Positions 9,389 to 18,054 of a DNA stretch of 37,916 nucleotides are shown here, piece after piece. Position 1 is the stretch's first letter, and each line of letters starts with the position of its first letter. Source of the DNA: an uncultured Bacteroidota bacterium. GTDB lineage: Bacteria > Bacteroidota > Bacteroidia > Chitinophagales > LD1. A program made the translations under genes and the position numbers. The stretch spans positions 1-37,916 of the forward strand of contig CAISWS010000029.1 of NCBI GenBank assembly GCA_903889265.1, written 5' to 3'. Below the pieces are notes generated by a model. It was not told where the DNA came from and ran no database searches. It saw only the letters and a program-made list of their open reading frames with translations.

Positions 9389-10519
9389 ATGGCAAAACAA
9401 ATACTTATTACCGGCGGTGCCGGATTTATCGGTTCAAATTTATCTATTAAACTGGTAGGGAAGGGGTATACAGTAACGGTATTAGATAACCTGTTGGAGC
9501 AAGTACATGGAGGCGGGCCTAACCCGGTATTACCGGCTGCTTTAACTGGCAAAGTAAAATTTATCAAAGCGGATGTTCGTGACAAAGCTGCTATGCTTGA
9601 GGCCGTTAAACAAGCCGATATAATAGTACATATGGCTGCCGAAACAGGAACTGGCCAATCGATGTACGAAACGGAAAAATATATTGACGTAAATTGCCGT
9701 GGCACGGCTGTTTTGCTTGATATTTTATTGAACGAAAAACACAATGTCAGGAAGGTAGTTTTGTCATCATCAAGAGCCGTTTACGGAGAGGGGAAATATC
9801 AAAACAAACAAGGCCGGGTAATTTATCCCAACTCGCGAAGCGAGGAGCAGTTGAGCATTAAGAATTTCGAGCCGGTTGGCGACAACAACGAAACAATTTC
9901 TGCCTTACCGACTGATGAAGAATCGCGTATAAACCCATTTTCTATTTATGCGGCAACCAAGTATAACCAGGAACAATATATCAGCATAGCCTGCCGTGCC
10001 GCAGGAATACCTTTTGTTATTTTCAGGTATCAAAATGTTTATGGGCCAGGCCAATCGCTTAAAAATCCATATACCGGTATATTATCTATATTTTCTACGC
10101 AAATTAAAAATGGTAATGCCATAAATATTTTTGAGGATGGCCTGGAGAGCCGTGACTTTGTATTTGTAGATGATGTAGTGAACGCAACCACCATGGGCAT
10201 TGAAAACGATGCCGCCAATAATGAAATATTTAATGTTGGCACGGGAAAAGCCATTACCGTTTTAACAGTGGCCAATACATTAGCCCGTTTATACCAGGTA
10301 AAGCCTGAAATAAAAATTACCGGCCAATACCGGATTGGAGATATACGCCATAATTATGCCGACATAACAAAAATAGAACGCACATTAGGGTTTAAGCCCC
10401 TTATAGATTTTGATGCCGGAATTTCGAAATTCACTGCCTGGGTAAGTGGCCAGCAAATTGAAAGCGATAATTACGAGAAGAGTATTGCCGAGCTTAAAAA
10501 TAAAGGCTTGCTAAAATAA
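9389..10519 (+). CDS. NAD-dependent epimerase/dehydratase, dTDP-L-rhamnose 4-epimerase-like SDR
   Basis: This 376-residue extended SDR has a Rossmann motif GGAGFIGS at about residues 9-16, and LDNLLEQVHGGGP and AAETGTGQSMYE. These resemble dTDP-L-rhamnose 4-epimerases (Tll/WbiB type) and related nucleotide-sugar epimerases. The catalytic region shows SSSRAVYGEG, then YAATK (the YxxxK pair), then RYQNVYGPGQ. FVFVDDVV and NVGTGKAITV complete the substrate-binding half. It likely supplies a nucleotide sugar for surface glycan synthesis with the neighbouring fucosyltransferase. The exact substrate is uncertain because this subfamily includes several sugar specificities. Confidence 0.85.
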   Translation: MAKQILITGGAGFIGSNLSIKLVGKGYTVTVLDNLLEQVHGGGPNPVLPAALTGKVKFIKADVRDKAAMLEAVKQADIIVHMAAETGTGQSMYETEKYIDVNCRGTAVLLDILLNEKHNVRKVVLSSSRAVYGEGKYQNKQGRVIYPNSRSEEQLSIKNFEPVGDNNETISALPTDEESRINPFSIYAATKYNQEQYISIACRAAGIPFVIFRYQNVYGPGQSLKNPYTGILSIFSTQIKNGNAINIFEDGLESRDFVFVDDVVNATTMGIENDAANNEIFNVGTGKAITVLTVANTLARLYQVKPEIKITGQYRIGDIRHNYADITKIERTLGFKPLIDFDAGISKFTAWVSGQQIESDNYEKSIAELKNKGLLK

Positions 10520-10591
10520 TTGCGTGAGGCAACTTATTTAAATCATTCACCTGCCATCTTGTCTTCTCAATAGTTGCGCGTCGCATTTTTT

Positions 10592-10612
10592 CCACAAAAA
10601 CAATTTTTGTGG
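10592..10612 (+). other. Perfect hairpin after the SDR gene
   Basis: CCACAAAAA and TTTTTGTGG form a 9-bp perfect stem around CAA, 73 bp after the SDR stop and just before the next promoter. No T-run follows on either strand, so it is at best an atypical terminator or a transcript-end stabiliser. Confidence 0.4.
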
Positions 10613-10627
10613 GCATGTTCAGGCAGT

Positions 10628-10654
10628 TTGGCACACTTTTCACTGTTATCTTTG
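10628..10654 (+). promoter_or_regulatory. Bacteroidota-type promoter of the small outer-membrane protein gene
   Basis: TTG (10628-10630), a 16-bp spacer and TATCTTTG (10647-10654) match the sigma-ABfr pattern TTG / TAnnTTTG. The position argues that the gene starts at 10688, because the longer frame from 10574 would begin upstream of the promoter. Confidence 0.6.
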
Positions 10655-10687
10655 CCATTATTAGCTAATCTTAAAACTACCAAGGAT

Positions 10688-11356
10688 ATGAAAAATGAAC
10701 AGCGGGTAAAGTTTGTGCCATCCATTAAAAGGAGTTTAAGCCTCCTACTTATTTTAATAGCTTCTTTAAACCTCTCATTTGGCCAGGCGTTTGATGCCAA
10801 TACCAAAATACTCTCATTGGGATTAGGTGGTTCTTCCATGTATCATATCCCTGCCGGATATAATTATTATAACTCAGCTTTCTCACCAATAACCGGTGAA
10901 TTAACCTTGCAGGGAGAGTTTGCTGTTTACAAGTATGTTGGCGTTGGGTTTTCGGCTGGAATTGGCGGGCGCGCCGGCTCGGGCGCCCTTTTTGTACCAG
11001 GTTATATTTATGGGCCGGGAGTGTATTCATACGGTTGGTATCCCGAATTTAATATGCCCATTGCTGCAATTGCGAATTTTCACTTTTATCAACTAATTGC
11101 AGATAAAGTGAGCAATGGTGCTAAGCTACATGCTGACAAATTGGATATTTATGCCGGGATAAACCTGGGCACTGGTTTTGCTATTCACCCAGGAATTGTT
11201 GATGGCTATGGAGTCCGGCATACTTACGTTGATGCTCTGGCCTTTGGCGGTATTCAGGCGGGTGCCAGATATTATTTCAAACCTAAAATTGCCGCATTTG
11301 CCGAAATTGGCTGGGGTAAAACCTGGATAAATGGCGGAATTACATTCAAATTATAG
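10688..11356 (+). CDS. Small secreted outer-membrane beta-barrel-like protein of unknown function
   Basis: With the start at 10688 the protein has 222 residues and a clean signal peptide: basic MKNEQRVKFVPSIKR, a leucine-rich core, and cleavage after SFG. The mature part alternates polar and aromatic/hydrophobic residues, is rich in Gly and Tyr, and ends in a strand with terminal leucine (NGGITFKL), as outer-membrane barrels do. About eight strands fit the length. No specific family was recognised. An upstream frame adds 38 residues but has no plausible signal and lies before the promoter. It has its own promoter and a strong terminator, so it is probably monocistronic. Confidence 0.7.
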   Translation: MKNEQRVKFVPSIKRSLSLLLILIASLNLSFGQAFDANTKILSLGLGGSSMYHIPAGYNYYNSAFSPITGELTLQGEFAVYKYVGVGFSAGIGGRAGSGALFVPGYIYGPGVYSYGWYPEFNMPIAAIANFHFYQLIADKVSNGAKLHADKLDIYAGINLGTGFAIHPGIVDGYGVRHTYVDALAFGGIQAGARYYFKPKIAAFAEIGWGKTWINGGITFKL

Positions 11357-11371
11357 ATAGCCAAGTTCACA

Positions 11372-11419
11372 GTATAAAAACAAAGGGCTTCAAATAACTG
11401 AAGCCCTTTGTTTTTATAC
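11372..11419. terminator. Bidirectional rho-independent terminator
   Basis: A 21-bp perfect inverted repeat surrounds a six-base loop (AATAAC). Its core is CAAAGGGCTTCA / TGAAGCCCTTTG, flanked by A5 and T5 tracts. It sits between convergent genes and can serve both the outer-membrane protein gene (plus) and the arsenate-reductase-like gene (minus). Confidence 0.93.
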
Positions 11420-11434
11420 ATGAATTGGCACCGC

Positions 11435-11836
11435 TTATACCGCAACTGAAATAACCAGGCTAAGCACTTTGTTGAGTAATTTATCCCTTACCCGCAATAA
11501 CTGAACATCATCCGGGTTCTCAATATCGCCAAAACGCCATTCAAGCCTCTTGTCGGCTGCAACGGGCACATATGCAGGTACGCCTATGGTTATTACAAAA
11601 TCATAATTAAAATCAGGTACCTCATTAACTGATTTGGTGGTATGCTGGCGCATATCATTATATCCCAGCCTTTCCATAAAAGAAATCGCACGGCTATCCA
11701 ACGCCCTTACCGGTTCAAGCCCGGCACTGAACGCGCATATTTCATCATCACGGTACAATTTTACCATTGCTTCTGCCATCTGGCTATACATAGCGTTATC
11801 CTGGCAAACAAAAAGGATATAGGTCTTATTTCTCAT
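11435..11836 (-). CDS. Arsenate reductase / LMW phosphatase homologue with degenerate active site
   Basis: Starting at the ATG at 11836 the protein has 133 residues; an upstream ATG at 11869 would add 11 unconserved residues. The fold family is clear from ILFVCQDNAMYSQMAEAMV, which aligns with the ArsC/LMW-PTP P-loop (VLFVCxxNxxRSQMAEA), followed by FSAGLEP and a C-terminal WRFGDIENPDD corresponding to the HWGFDDP region. The P-loop Cys11 is kept, but the essential arginine of CX5R is Tyr17. The second and third redox cysteines of thioredoxin-linked arsenate reductases are also missing (IGVPAYVP replaces the usual Cys-containing segment). It is therefore unlikely to be a normal arsenate reductase or phosphatase. 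It has no ars neighbours. Confidence 0.75.
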   Translation of the reverse strand: MRNKTYILFVCQDNAMYSQMAEAMVKLYRDDEICAFSAGLEPVRALDSRAISFMERLGYNDMRQHTTKSVNEVPDFNYDFVITIGVPAYVPVAADKRLEWRFGDIENPDDVQLLRVRDKLLNKVLSLVISVAV

Positions 11837-12026
11837 TTTATATTCTGTTCTACAAAGCAATACCCTCATTCTTATTGCATTATCAAACCTGTGTTAAGAT
11901 TGAGTAAATAAAACCAATCCAAAGGCAGGTAAAAATGTGCACAATCCTTTATGTGGTACATATATTACTCAAAAGCTTTACAATTTGAAAACACTACAAT
12001 GATTGAAGGTTAATCGCTTCAACACG

Positions 12027-12054
12027 TTGCCTTGATATTGCCATCGTAAATTTG
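12027..12054 (+). promoter_or_regulatory. Bacteroidota-type promoter of the metallophosphatase-glycosyltransferase pair
   Basis: TTG (12027-12029), a 17-bp spacer and TAAATTTG (12047-12054) match both promoter elements well. Transcription would begin near 12061, giving a leader of only about 9 nt before the ATG at 12070. Confidence 0.65.
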
Positions 12055-12069
12055 TGAAACCCCTTTAGG

Positions 12070-12945
12070 ATGGAAAAAAGAAAAGTTAAAGTAGCCGTTA
12101 TTTCAGATGTGCATTTAGGCACTTACGGTTGCCACGCCGAAGAATTGAACCAATACCTTAAAGGTATTGACCCTGAAATACTGGTTATTAACGGCGACTT
12201 TATCGATATCTGGCAGCTCAGTAAGTTTTATTTTCCCGATGCACACTGGCGCGTAATACAGCGGGTAATAAAAATGATGATGCACGGTACGCAGGTATAT
12301 TATTTAACCGGTAACCACGATGAGATGCTGCGCAAATTCAGTGGTTTCAGGTTAGATAATCTTCACCTGGAAGATAAGCTGGTATTAAGTATTGACGGAC
12401 AGAAACACTGGTTTTTTCACGGAGATGTATTTGATGTTACCATGCGCCACAGCAAATGGCTGGCTAAAATAGGTGGTGCAGGTTATGATATGCTTATTTT
12501 ATTAAACCGGGCGGTACACCTGATGTTACATAAATTAGGAAGAGAAAAAATATCGCTCTCCAAAAAAGTTAAAGACAGTGTTAAGGCCGCCGTAAAACAT
12601 ATCAGCAACTTTGAACAAACCGCCGCTGATATAGCCATCGAAAACGGATATGATTATGTTATATGCGGACACATACACGAGCCTTCACAAAAGGATTATG
12701 TAACCAGTACCGGTTCGGTTCAATACCTCAACTCGGGCGATTGGATTGAGAACTTAACCGCGTTGGAATATACCGAACAATGGAGCCTTGTATACTATAA
12801 AGACCTGGCCATTATTGAAGAGAAAGATGAAGAAACCATTATACGGCGCCTATCGCCGGATATTATAGCCATGCAAGATGCCTTTGAAAAACACCGGAAA
12901 GTTTCTGCTCAGTATCCCTCACCCACCGGAATACTATCAGCTTGA
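12070..12945 (+). CDS. LpxH-like UDP-2,3-diacylglucosamine diphosphatase family metallophosphatase
   Basis: This 291-residue calcineurin-like phosphoesterase shows all the metal-binding motifs in order: ISDVHLG (DxH) near residue 11, INGDFIDIW (GDxxD), TGNHDE, FHGDVFD, and CGHIHEP (GHxH) near the C-terminus. It belongs to the Bacteroidota group usually annotated as UDP-2,3-diacylglucosamine diphosphatase, but it is longer than E. coli LpxH (about 240 residues), with an insert at about 140-185 that is rich in Lys and may contact the membrane. True LpxH activity (lipid A pathway) is therefore likely but not certain. A MurG-like glycosyltransferase gene follows 131 bp later on the same strand without a terminator. 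Confidence 0.82.
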   Translation: MEKRKVKVAVISDVHLGTYGCHAEELNQYLKGIDPEILVINGDFIDIWQLSKFYFPDAHWRVIQRVIKMMMHGTQVYYLTGNHDEMLRKFSGFRLDNLHLEDKLVLSIDGQKHWFFHGDVFDVTMRHSKWLAKIGGAGYDMLILLNRAVHLMLHKLGREKISLSKKVKDSVKAAVKHISNFEQTAADIAIENGYDYVICGHIHEPSQKDYVTSTGSVQYLNSGDWIENLTALEYTEQWSLVYYKDLAIIEEKDEETIIRRLSPDIIAMQDAFEKHRKVSAQYPSPTGILSA

Positions 12946-13076
12946 AGCAAAATCAACATAACACTTCAACCTTGTTTTTCAACGGAAAGACCAACATAAC
13001 CGACCCTTCAACAGTACTGTTTCGCCAAAACAGCTTCACTAACCTCATTTATTCGTTTAATCTAAAACCATAAGCT

Positions 13077-14093
13077 ATGAAAATTCTATTTGGAATTCAG
13101 GCAACAGGTAACGGGCATATCAGCCGCTCAACAGAGATATACAAGATGTTAAAGCAACATCCGGACGTAACTCAGCTTGACGTGCTGATAAGCGGGGGAA
13201 AGGCCCAGATGGGATTGCCCTTTGAAGTAAATTACGAATACAAGGGCTTTAGTTTCTACTATGGGAAAAAAGGCAAAATATCAGTGCTCAAATCCATCGG
13301 CAAAGCCAACTTCCTGTCAGCCATGATTGGACTGATGAAAGTTCCGTTTAAAAAGTACGACCTTATTATTTCAGATTTTGAGCCCATTACTTTATGGGGA
13401 GCCATGCTTGCCGGTGTTAAACGCGTAGGCATAGGAAATATGTATTCAGTTACCTCTGAAAAATATCCCATTGCCCAGGGTAACTCGGTAACCAAGTTTT
13501 TTGCCACTGTGATGTGTCCTGCGCGCAATAAAATTGCCATGCACTTTCAGAAGTTTGATGACTTTGTTTATTACCCGGTTATCAGAAATGAAATACGCTC
13601 GGCTGTGCCAGCAGATAAAAACTTTACCCTGGTATACTTAAACTCATTCACTGACCAGGAACTTTTAGACCGCTTTACCCAGCGAATGTTTGATAACAAT
13701 AAGTTTGTTATCTATTCAAAAACTTCAGATAAGCACTATACTGTTGGGAATTGTGAAGTTAAACCTTTGGATAACCTCACTTTTACGCAGGATATAACCA
13801 ACTGTTCAGGTGTAATTACTGCAGGGGGATTTCAAACCATATCTGAAGCGCTTTACCTGGGCAAAAAGCTGTTCGTAATTCCTATTAAAAAACAGAGCGA
13901 GCAGATAGGCAATGCAAAAATACTTGCCGGAATGGGTGTAAAAACTTCATTGGAGTTGGAAGCCCCGGAAGTAAAAACGTGGCTGGAGAACCCAAACACC
14001 ATACAGATTAAGTTTGAGGATGACCTTGAAAAAATTGTATCTGCTATATTAAATGCACCGCATACGCCACGCAGACAACGGAAAGCGGCATAA
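13077..14093 (+). CDS. MurG-like (GT-B fold) glycosyltransferase, family 1_3 type
   Basis: The 338-residue protein begins KILFGIQATGNGHISRS, the N-terminal loop of GT28/MurG-like GT-B enzymes. The C-terminal half carries GVITAGGFQTISEALYLGKKLFVIPI and KKQSEQIGNAKILAGMG, the nucleotide-diphosphate sugar binding region. No signal peptide; it is probably cytoplasmic or peripheral on the membrane, and related enzymes glycosylate lipids. Its placement directly after an LpxH-like phosphatase, a pairing familiar in Bacteroidota, suggests a role in a glycolipid or envelope pathway. Donor and acceptor are unknown. The last residues (PRRQRKAA) are basic. Confidence 0.8.
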   Translation: MKILFGIQATGNGHISRSTEIYKMLKQHPDVTQLDVLISGGKAQMGLPFEVNYEYKGFSFYYGKKGKISVLKSIGKANFLSAMIGLMKVPFKKYDLIISDFEPITLWGAMLAGVKRVGIGNMYSVTSEKYPIAQGNSVTKFFATVMCPARNKIAMHFQKFDDFVYYPVIRNEIRSAVPADKNFTLVYLNSFTDQELLDRFTQRMFDNNKFVIYSKTSDKHYTVGNCEVKPLDNLTFTQDITNCSGVITAGGFQTISEALYLGKKLFVIPIKKQSEQIGNAKILAGMGVKTSLELEAPEVKTWLENPNTIQIKFEDDLEKIVSAILNAPHTPRRQRKAA

Positions 14094-14174
14094 CAGCTGT
14101 GCGACGGTTAATTTTTGCTCTTTTACTTTCAGTTTGAAAGAGTAAATTTCAGCCGCATTCTGAAGCAACATAAA

Positions 14175-15059
14175 ATGAAAATGAAAATAACCCTACTGGT
14201 TTTGGCTATTGTGTTTTCGTCAGCCGTTTTTAGCCAAACCACTTTTGATATTGAAGGCCACCGCGGATGCAGGGGGCTACGACCGGAAAACACCATTGCA
14301 GCTTTTATCAATGCCATCAACCTGGGCGTAAATACGCTGGAGATGGATATGCAAATCAGCAAAGACGGCAAAATTGTTATATCGCATGATGCCTATATGG
14401 GCAGCAATATCTGTTCAACCCCCGAAGGCAAACCAGTAAGCCAGGCTGATGAAGAAAAACTGAAAATTTACACTTTAACCTACGACGAAATAAAAAAATA
14501 TGATTGCGGGAGCAGAGGAAACCCTAAATTTCCTGAGCAACAAAAAATGTCGACGGTAAAGCCATTATTAAGTGAAGTAATTGATACGGTTGAAAAATAT
14601 ATTGCTGAGCATCATTTACCACCGGTAAGGTACAATATTGAAACAAAATCAACACCGGCAGGTGACGATATTAACCACCCTAAGCCTGCTGTATTTGCAC
14701 GAATGGTTTATGACCTGATTAAACAAAAAGGAGTTATTAATAAATGCATTATTCAGTCGTTCGACCCACGTACTTTGCAGGAGATTAGGAAGATTGACCC
14801 CAACATTACCACTGCATTGCTGGTTGAAAATCTGAAGGGATTAAAAAGCAACCTGAAACTGCTGGGTTTTAATCCCACTATCTACAGCCCCAATTTTATG
14901 CTGGTAAATAAAAAGCTGGTGCGCCAATGTCATCATCTTAAAATACAGGTTTTACCATGGACCGTCAACGACGAAAAGAAAATGGTAGAGCTAAAACAAA
15001 TGGGTGTTGATGGCCTGATTTCAGATTACCCGGACCGGGAGATTAAAGTATTGAGATGA
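14175..15059 (+). CDS. Secreted glycerophosphodiester phosphodiesterase
   Basis: Starting at the ATG at 14175 (294 residues) gives a good signal peptide: MKMKITLLVLAIVFSSAVFSQ. The longer frame from 14115 only adds 20 residues ahead of it. GDPD landmarks follow: EGHRGCRGLRPENT (catalytic His and metal site), LEMDMQISKDGKIVISHDAYM (Glu, Asp and the second catalytic His), KYNIETK-type RYNIETKS, QSFDPRTL, LPWTVND, and GVDGLISDYPD at the end. It should hydrolyse glycerophosphodiesters to glycerol-3-phosphate and an alcohol in the periplasm. The stop codon overlaps the start of the GH20 gene by 4 bp (ATGA), so both are co-translated. Confidence 0.92.
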   Translation: MKMKITLLVLAIVFSSAVFSQTTFDIEGHRGCRGLRPENTIAAFINAINLGVNTLEMDMQISKDGKIVISHDAYMGSNICSTPEGKPVSQADEEKLKIYTLTYDEIKKYDCGSRGNPKFPEQQKMSTVKPLLSEVIDTVEKYIAEHHLPPVRYNIETKSTPAGDDINHPKPAVFARMVYDLIKQKGVINKCIIQSFDPRTLQEIRKIDPNITTALLVENLKGLKSNLKLLGFNPTIYSPNFMLVNKKLVRQCHHLKIQVLPWTVNDEKKMVELKQMGVDGLISDYPDREIKVLR

Positions 15060-16561
15060 GAGTTATCCTTCCCCTGCTGTTGCTGTTTTCTTTGTCAGGC
15101 TTTTCGCAGACAATAAATATTATCCCCAATCCATCGAAGATTGAGATTAAAGATGGTTTCCTGAATTTTAAACAAGGGTTGAGTATAAAAACGTATGGCG
15201 AAGATGTTGAGCTTACAGGCATTGCCCGGTTATTCGGTAATACCTTGTTCGGTTCAAAGGCATGGAAAGTGCCAGAATCTAAAGACAGGGCGAAACTTAT
15301 CATTCTTCACATACTGTACCCGCAAAGCGATCCGCTTACGGACGAAAGTTATTCCATCCGTGTATTCCCTGATTCAGTATTAATACAATCGCACAGTTAC
15401 AGGGGTTTGTTTTACGGTTGCCAGTCTGCCACGCAGTTGTTCATCAATTCGGTTTTAACCAATGAGGTACCTTGCATGGAAATTACTGATACTCCGCAAT
15501 ATGCTTACCGGGGTATGCACCTGGATGTTTGCCGTCATTTCTTTTCAACAGATGTGGTGAAGCAATACCTGGATCTGATGGCCCAATTAAAACTAAACGT
15601 TTTCCATTGGCACCTTACGGATGACCAGGGTTGGCGGATTGAAATAAAAAAATATCCACGGCTAACAGAAGTTGGCGGATGGAGTACACAAAAAGATGGG
15701 TTTAAAACAGGTGGTTATTACACCCAGAAAGAAATAAAGGAGATTGTAGCCTACGCCGCTGAAAGGTTTATAACCGTTATTCCTGAAATTGAATTGCCGG
15801 GGCATTCATCGGCAGCTATTGCTGCATATCCGTTTTTATCGTGCACACCTAATGAAGCTAAAACAGTGCCCACCACTTGGGGAATTAAAAAAGATATCTA
15901 TTGTCCCAGCGATAGCACTTTTAGTTTTCTGAAAGATGTTTTAGATGAAGTGTGCACATTGTTTCCTGGAAAATATATTCACCTGGGTGGCGATGAGGCG
16001 CCTAAAGATGCCTGGAAAAAAAGCAGTGTTGCCCAGGCTTTAATGCAAAGGGAACATTTAAAAAATGAGGAAGAGTTACAGCATTACTTTCTGAAAAAAA
16101 TGGAAGATTACCTGGCTACCAAAGGCAAACGCTGCATTGGCTGGGGCGAAATAGTTAAAGGCGGATTGAGCGATAGCGTACTTGTTATGAGCTGGCTTAA
16201 TAAAAAAGCAGGCGTAAAAGCAATAGCCCATGGTAACCAGGTTATTATGACCCCGCGGGTATTCTGCTATTTCGATTATCCCCAAAATATAAGCGACAAA
16301 AAACCTGCGTGGTGGATGCTTTATCTTGGCGTGCATAAAGTTTATAGCTTTAATCCGATGGCAAATTCTATTCCCGGCGAAAAAAGAAAACTTGTTTTAG
16401 GCGGCCAGGCCAATGTGTGGACGGAGTATATTACGGATGAAAAACGATTGCATCATCAGATTATGCCACGCCTTAGCGCTATGGCCGAGGCACTATGGAG
16501 CAAGCATAAAAACTTTGCTGATTTTCAGGAGCGAATGAATAATTCTGCGGTGTTGAAATAA
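15056..16561 (+). CDS. Beta-N-acetylhexosaminidase, glycoside hydrolase family 20
   Basis: The 501-residue protein has a signal peptide (MRVILPLLLLFSLSGFSQ), then a GH20b-like N-terminal domain ending at SYRGLFYGCQSATQL. The catalytic TIM barrel contains YRGMHLDVCRHF, NVFHWHLTDDQGWRIEIKKYP, PEIELPGHSSAA and the catalytic pair Asp313-Glu314 in HLGGDEAPKDAW. WGEIVKGG and GGQANVWTEY complete the active site. It removes terminal GlcNAc/GalNAc by substrate-assisted catalysis, in the periplasm or at the surface. No C-terminal T9SS domain is present. Coupling to the glycerophosphodiesterase suggests joint degradation of envelope, teichoic-acid-like or host-derived material (inference). Confidence 0.95.
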   Translation: MRVILPLLLLFSLSGFSQTINIIPNPSKIEIKDGFLNFKQGLSIKTYGEDVELTGIARLFGNTLFGSKAWKVPESKDRAKLIILHILYPQSDPLTDESYSIRVFPDSVLIQSHSYRGLFYGCQSATQLFINSVLTNEVPCMEITDTPQYAYRGMHLDVCRHFFSTDVVKQYLDLMAQLKLNVFHWHLTDDQGWRIEIKKYPRLTEVGGWSTQKDGFKTGGYYTQKEIKEIVAYAAERFITVIPEIELPGHSSAAIAAYPFLSCTPNEAKTVPTTWGIKKDIYCPSDSTFSFLKDVLDEVCTLFPGKYIHLGGDEAPKDAWKKSSVAQALMQREHLKNEEELQHYFLKKMEDYLATKGKRCIGWGEIVKGGLSDSVLVMSWLNKKAGVKAIAHGNQVIMTPRVFCYFDYPQNISDKKPAWWMLYLGVHKVYSFNPMANSIPGEKRKLVLGGQANVWTEYITDEKRLHHQIMPRLSAMAEALWSKHKNFADFQERMNNSAVLK

Positions 16562-16568
16562 ACGACCC

Positions 16569-17942
16569 CTACAACAACGTCCCCTTCAATATAACATAGG
16601 CAACCGAGAAGTAAATAACCAAACCGGTTACATCCACCAGCGTTGCAACAAAGGGTGCCGATGAAGCCGCCGGGTCAGCGCCTAGTTTTTTTAATACGAT
16701 GGGTAGCATGGAACCCGCCAGGGTACCCCAGGTTACTACACCAAGCAGGGCAAAGAAGATAGTAAAGCTAACCAGCAACCAGTGCGGGCCATAATTATAC
16801 AAATGCGTTTGCTGCCATAAAAATATGCGCAGAAAACCCACAGAGCCAAGTATAGCACCTAAAGTAATGCCTGAAAAGATTTCACGCCTCATTACCCGCC
16901 ACCAGTCAACAAAGGTTACTTCACCAAGGGCCATAGCACGAATGATGATAGAAGAGGCCTGGGAGCCCGAATTACCCCCGCTTGAAATAATGAGCGGAAT
17001 AAACAATGCCAGTACCACGGCTTTGCTTATCTCCCCTTCAAAAAAACCCATGGCCGTTGCTGTAAGCATTTCGCCTAAAAACAGAATAATAAGCCAGCCC
17101 GCCCGCTTTTTTATCAGGCGGAAAAATGAGATGGTATTGTAAGGCTCATCCAATGCTTCGGAACCCCCTATTTTCTGAATATCTTCTGTATCCTCAGCTT
17201 CAGCCAAACGGAGTACATCATCAATAGTAACTATACCCAGCATAATTCCATTGCCATCAATTACAGGCAATGCAAACCGGTTGTTTTTTCTGAACAAATT
17301 AATGGCCTCGGTTTCATTATCATTTACCGACAAGGCTAAAAACCGATGGTCCATTACATCGCTCACCTTGGTAGACGGGTCAACAAAAAGAAACTCACGC
17401 ATACGCACATCATCTATCAAAACGCCGTTATCATCCAGTACATAAATAACATTTACGGTTTCAGAGTTTTGTCCGTACTGGCGGATATAGGTAAACACCT
17501 CTTCCACTATCCAGTTTTGTTTAATGGCTATGTAATGCGGTGTCATTAAACGGCCCACCGAATGTTCGGGATAGCCCAGGTGTGAGAGTAGCGTGTGCCG
17601 GTTCTCAACGCTCAGCAATTTAAGCAGCTCATTTACAACCCTGCCGGGCATACCCTCAACAAGGGCAGTAAGGTCATCATCGGGCAGGCTGTTAAGTAGC
17701 TTGGCAGATTTACCCGGAGGCATTTTTTTTATAAGCGCCTGCCGGGTTTTCTCGGGCAATACTTTAAAGCATTTAATGGCAATGTATTCGTCCAATACTT
17801 CAAATACAACAACTTTTTTATCGTCGCTCAGTTTTTCTATTACGCCCAGTATCTCATCAAATTTCAGGGAGTCTACCAGTGCTGTAAGCTTAACTGTATC
17901 TCCTTCCCCGATGTATGACTCTGCCAAATTGTAATTCTTCAT
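16569..17942 (-). CDS. mgtE: Magnesium transporter MgtE
   Basis: The 457-residue protein has the full MgtE layout: an N-terminal helical superhelix domain (residues about 5-130), a CBS pair (about 135-260, with VGRLMTPHYIAI and LPVIDGNGIMLGIVTIDDVL), a connecting helix, and five membrane helices. The pore signatures GGNSGSQASS and LGADPAASSAPFVATLVDVTG are intact. It is a Mg2+-gated channel-like importer of the inner membrane. It starts at 17942 with MKNYNLAES; GGAGG-type purines lie directly before the ATG (ACGGAGG-ATG), too close for a classic Shine-Dalgarno. It converges with the GH20 gene, with 7 bp between the stops and no separate terminator. Confidence 0.95.
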   Translation of the reverse strand: MKNYNLAESYIGEGDTVKLTALVDSLKFDEILGVIEKLSDDKKVVVFEVLDEYIAIKCFKVLPEKTRQALIKKMPPGKSAKLLNSLPDDDLTALVEGMPGRVVNELLKLLSVENRHTLLSHLGYPEHSVGRLMTPHYIAIKQNWIVEEVFTYIRQYGQNSETVNVIYVLDDNGVLIDDVRMREFLFVDPSTKVSDVMDHRFLALSVNDNETEAINLFRKNNRFALPVIDGNGIMLGIVTIDDVLRLAEAEDTEDIQKIGGSEALDEPYNTISFFRLIKKRAGWLIILFLGEMLTATAMGFFEGEISKAVVLALFIPLIISSGGNSGSQASSIIIRAMALGEVTFVDWWRVMRREIFSGITLGAILGSVGFLRIFLWQQTHLYNYGPHWLLVSFTIFFALLGVVTWGTLAGSMLPIVLKKLGADPAASSAPFVATLVDVTGLVIYFSVAYVILKGTLL

Positions 17943-18054
17943 CCTCCGTAAAAGTTGTACAGGAAAAAATTATTCGGGTAAAATTCTAAACCCGCCCGAA
18001 TATAAGCATTGCCCCCGTTTAATAATATTAAACGATAACTGTGTAAGTAAAACG

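Noticed and set aside
10574-10687. Upstream extension of the small outer-membrane protein
   Set aside because: It would precede the TTG/TATCTTTG promoter and hide the signal peptide that begins at 10688.
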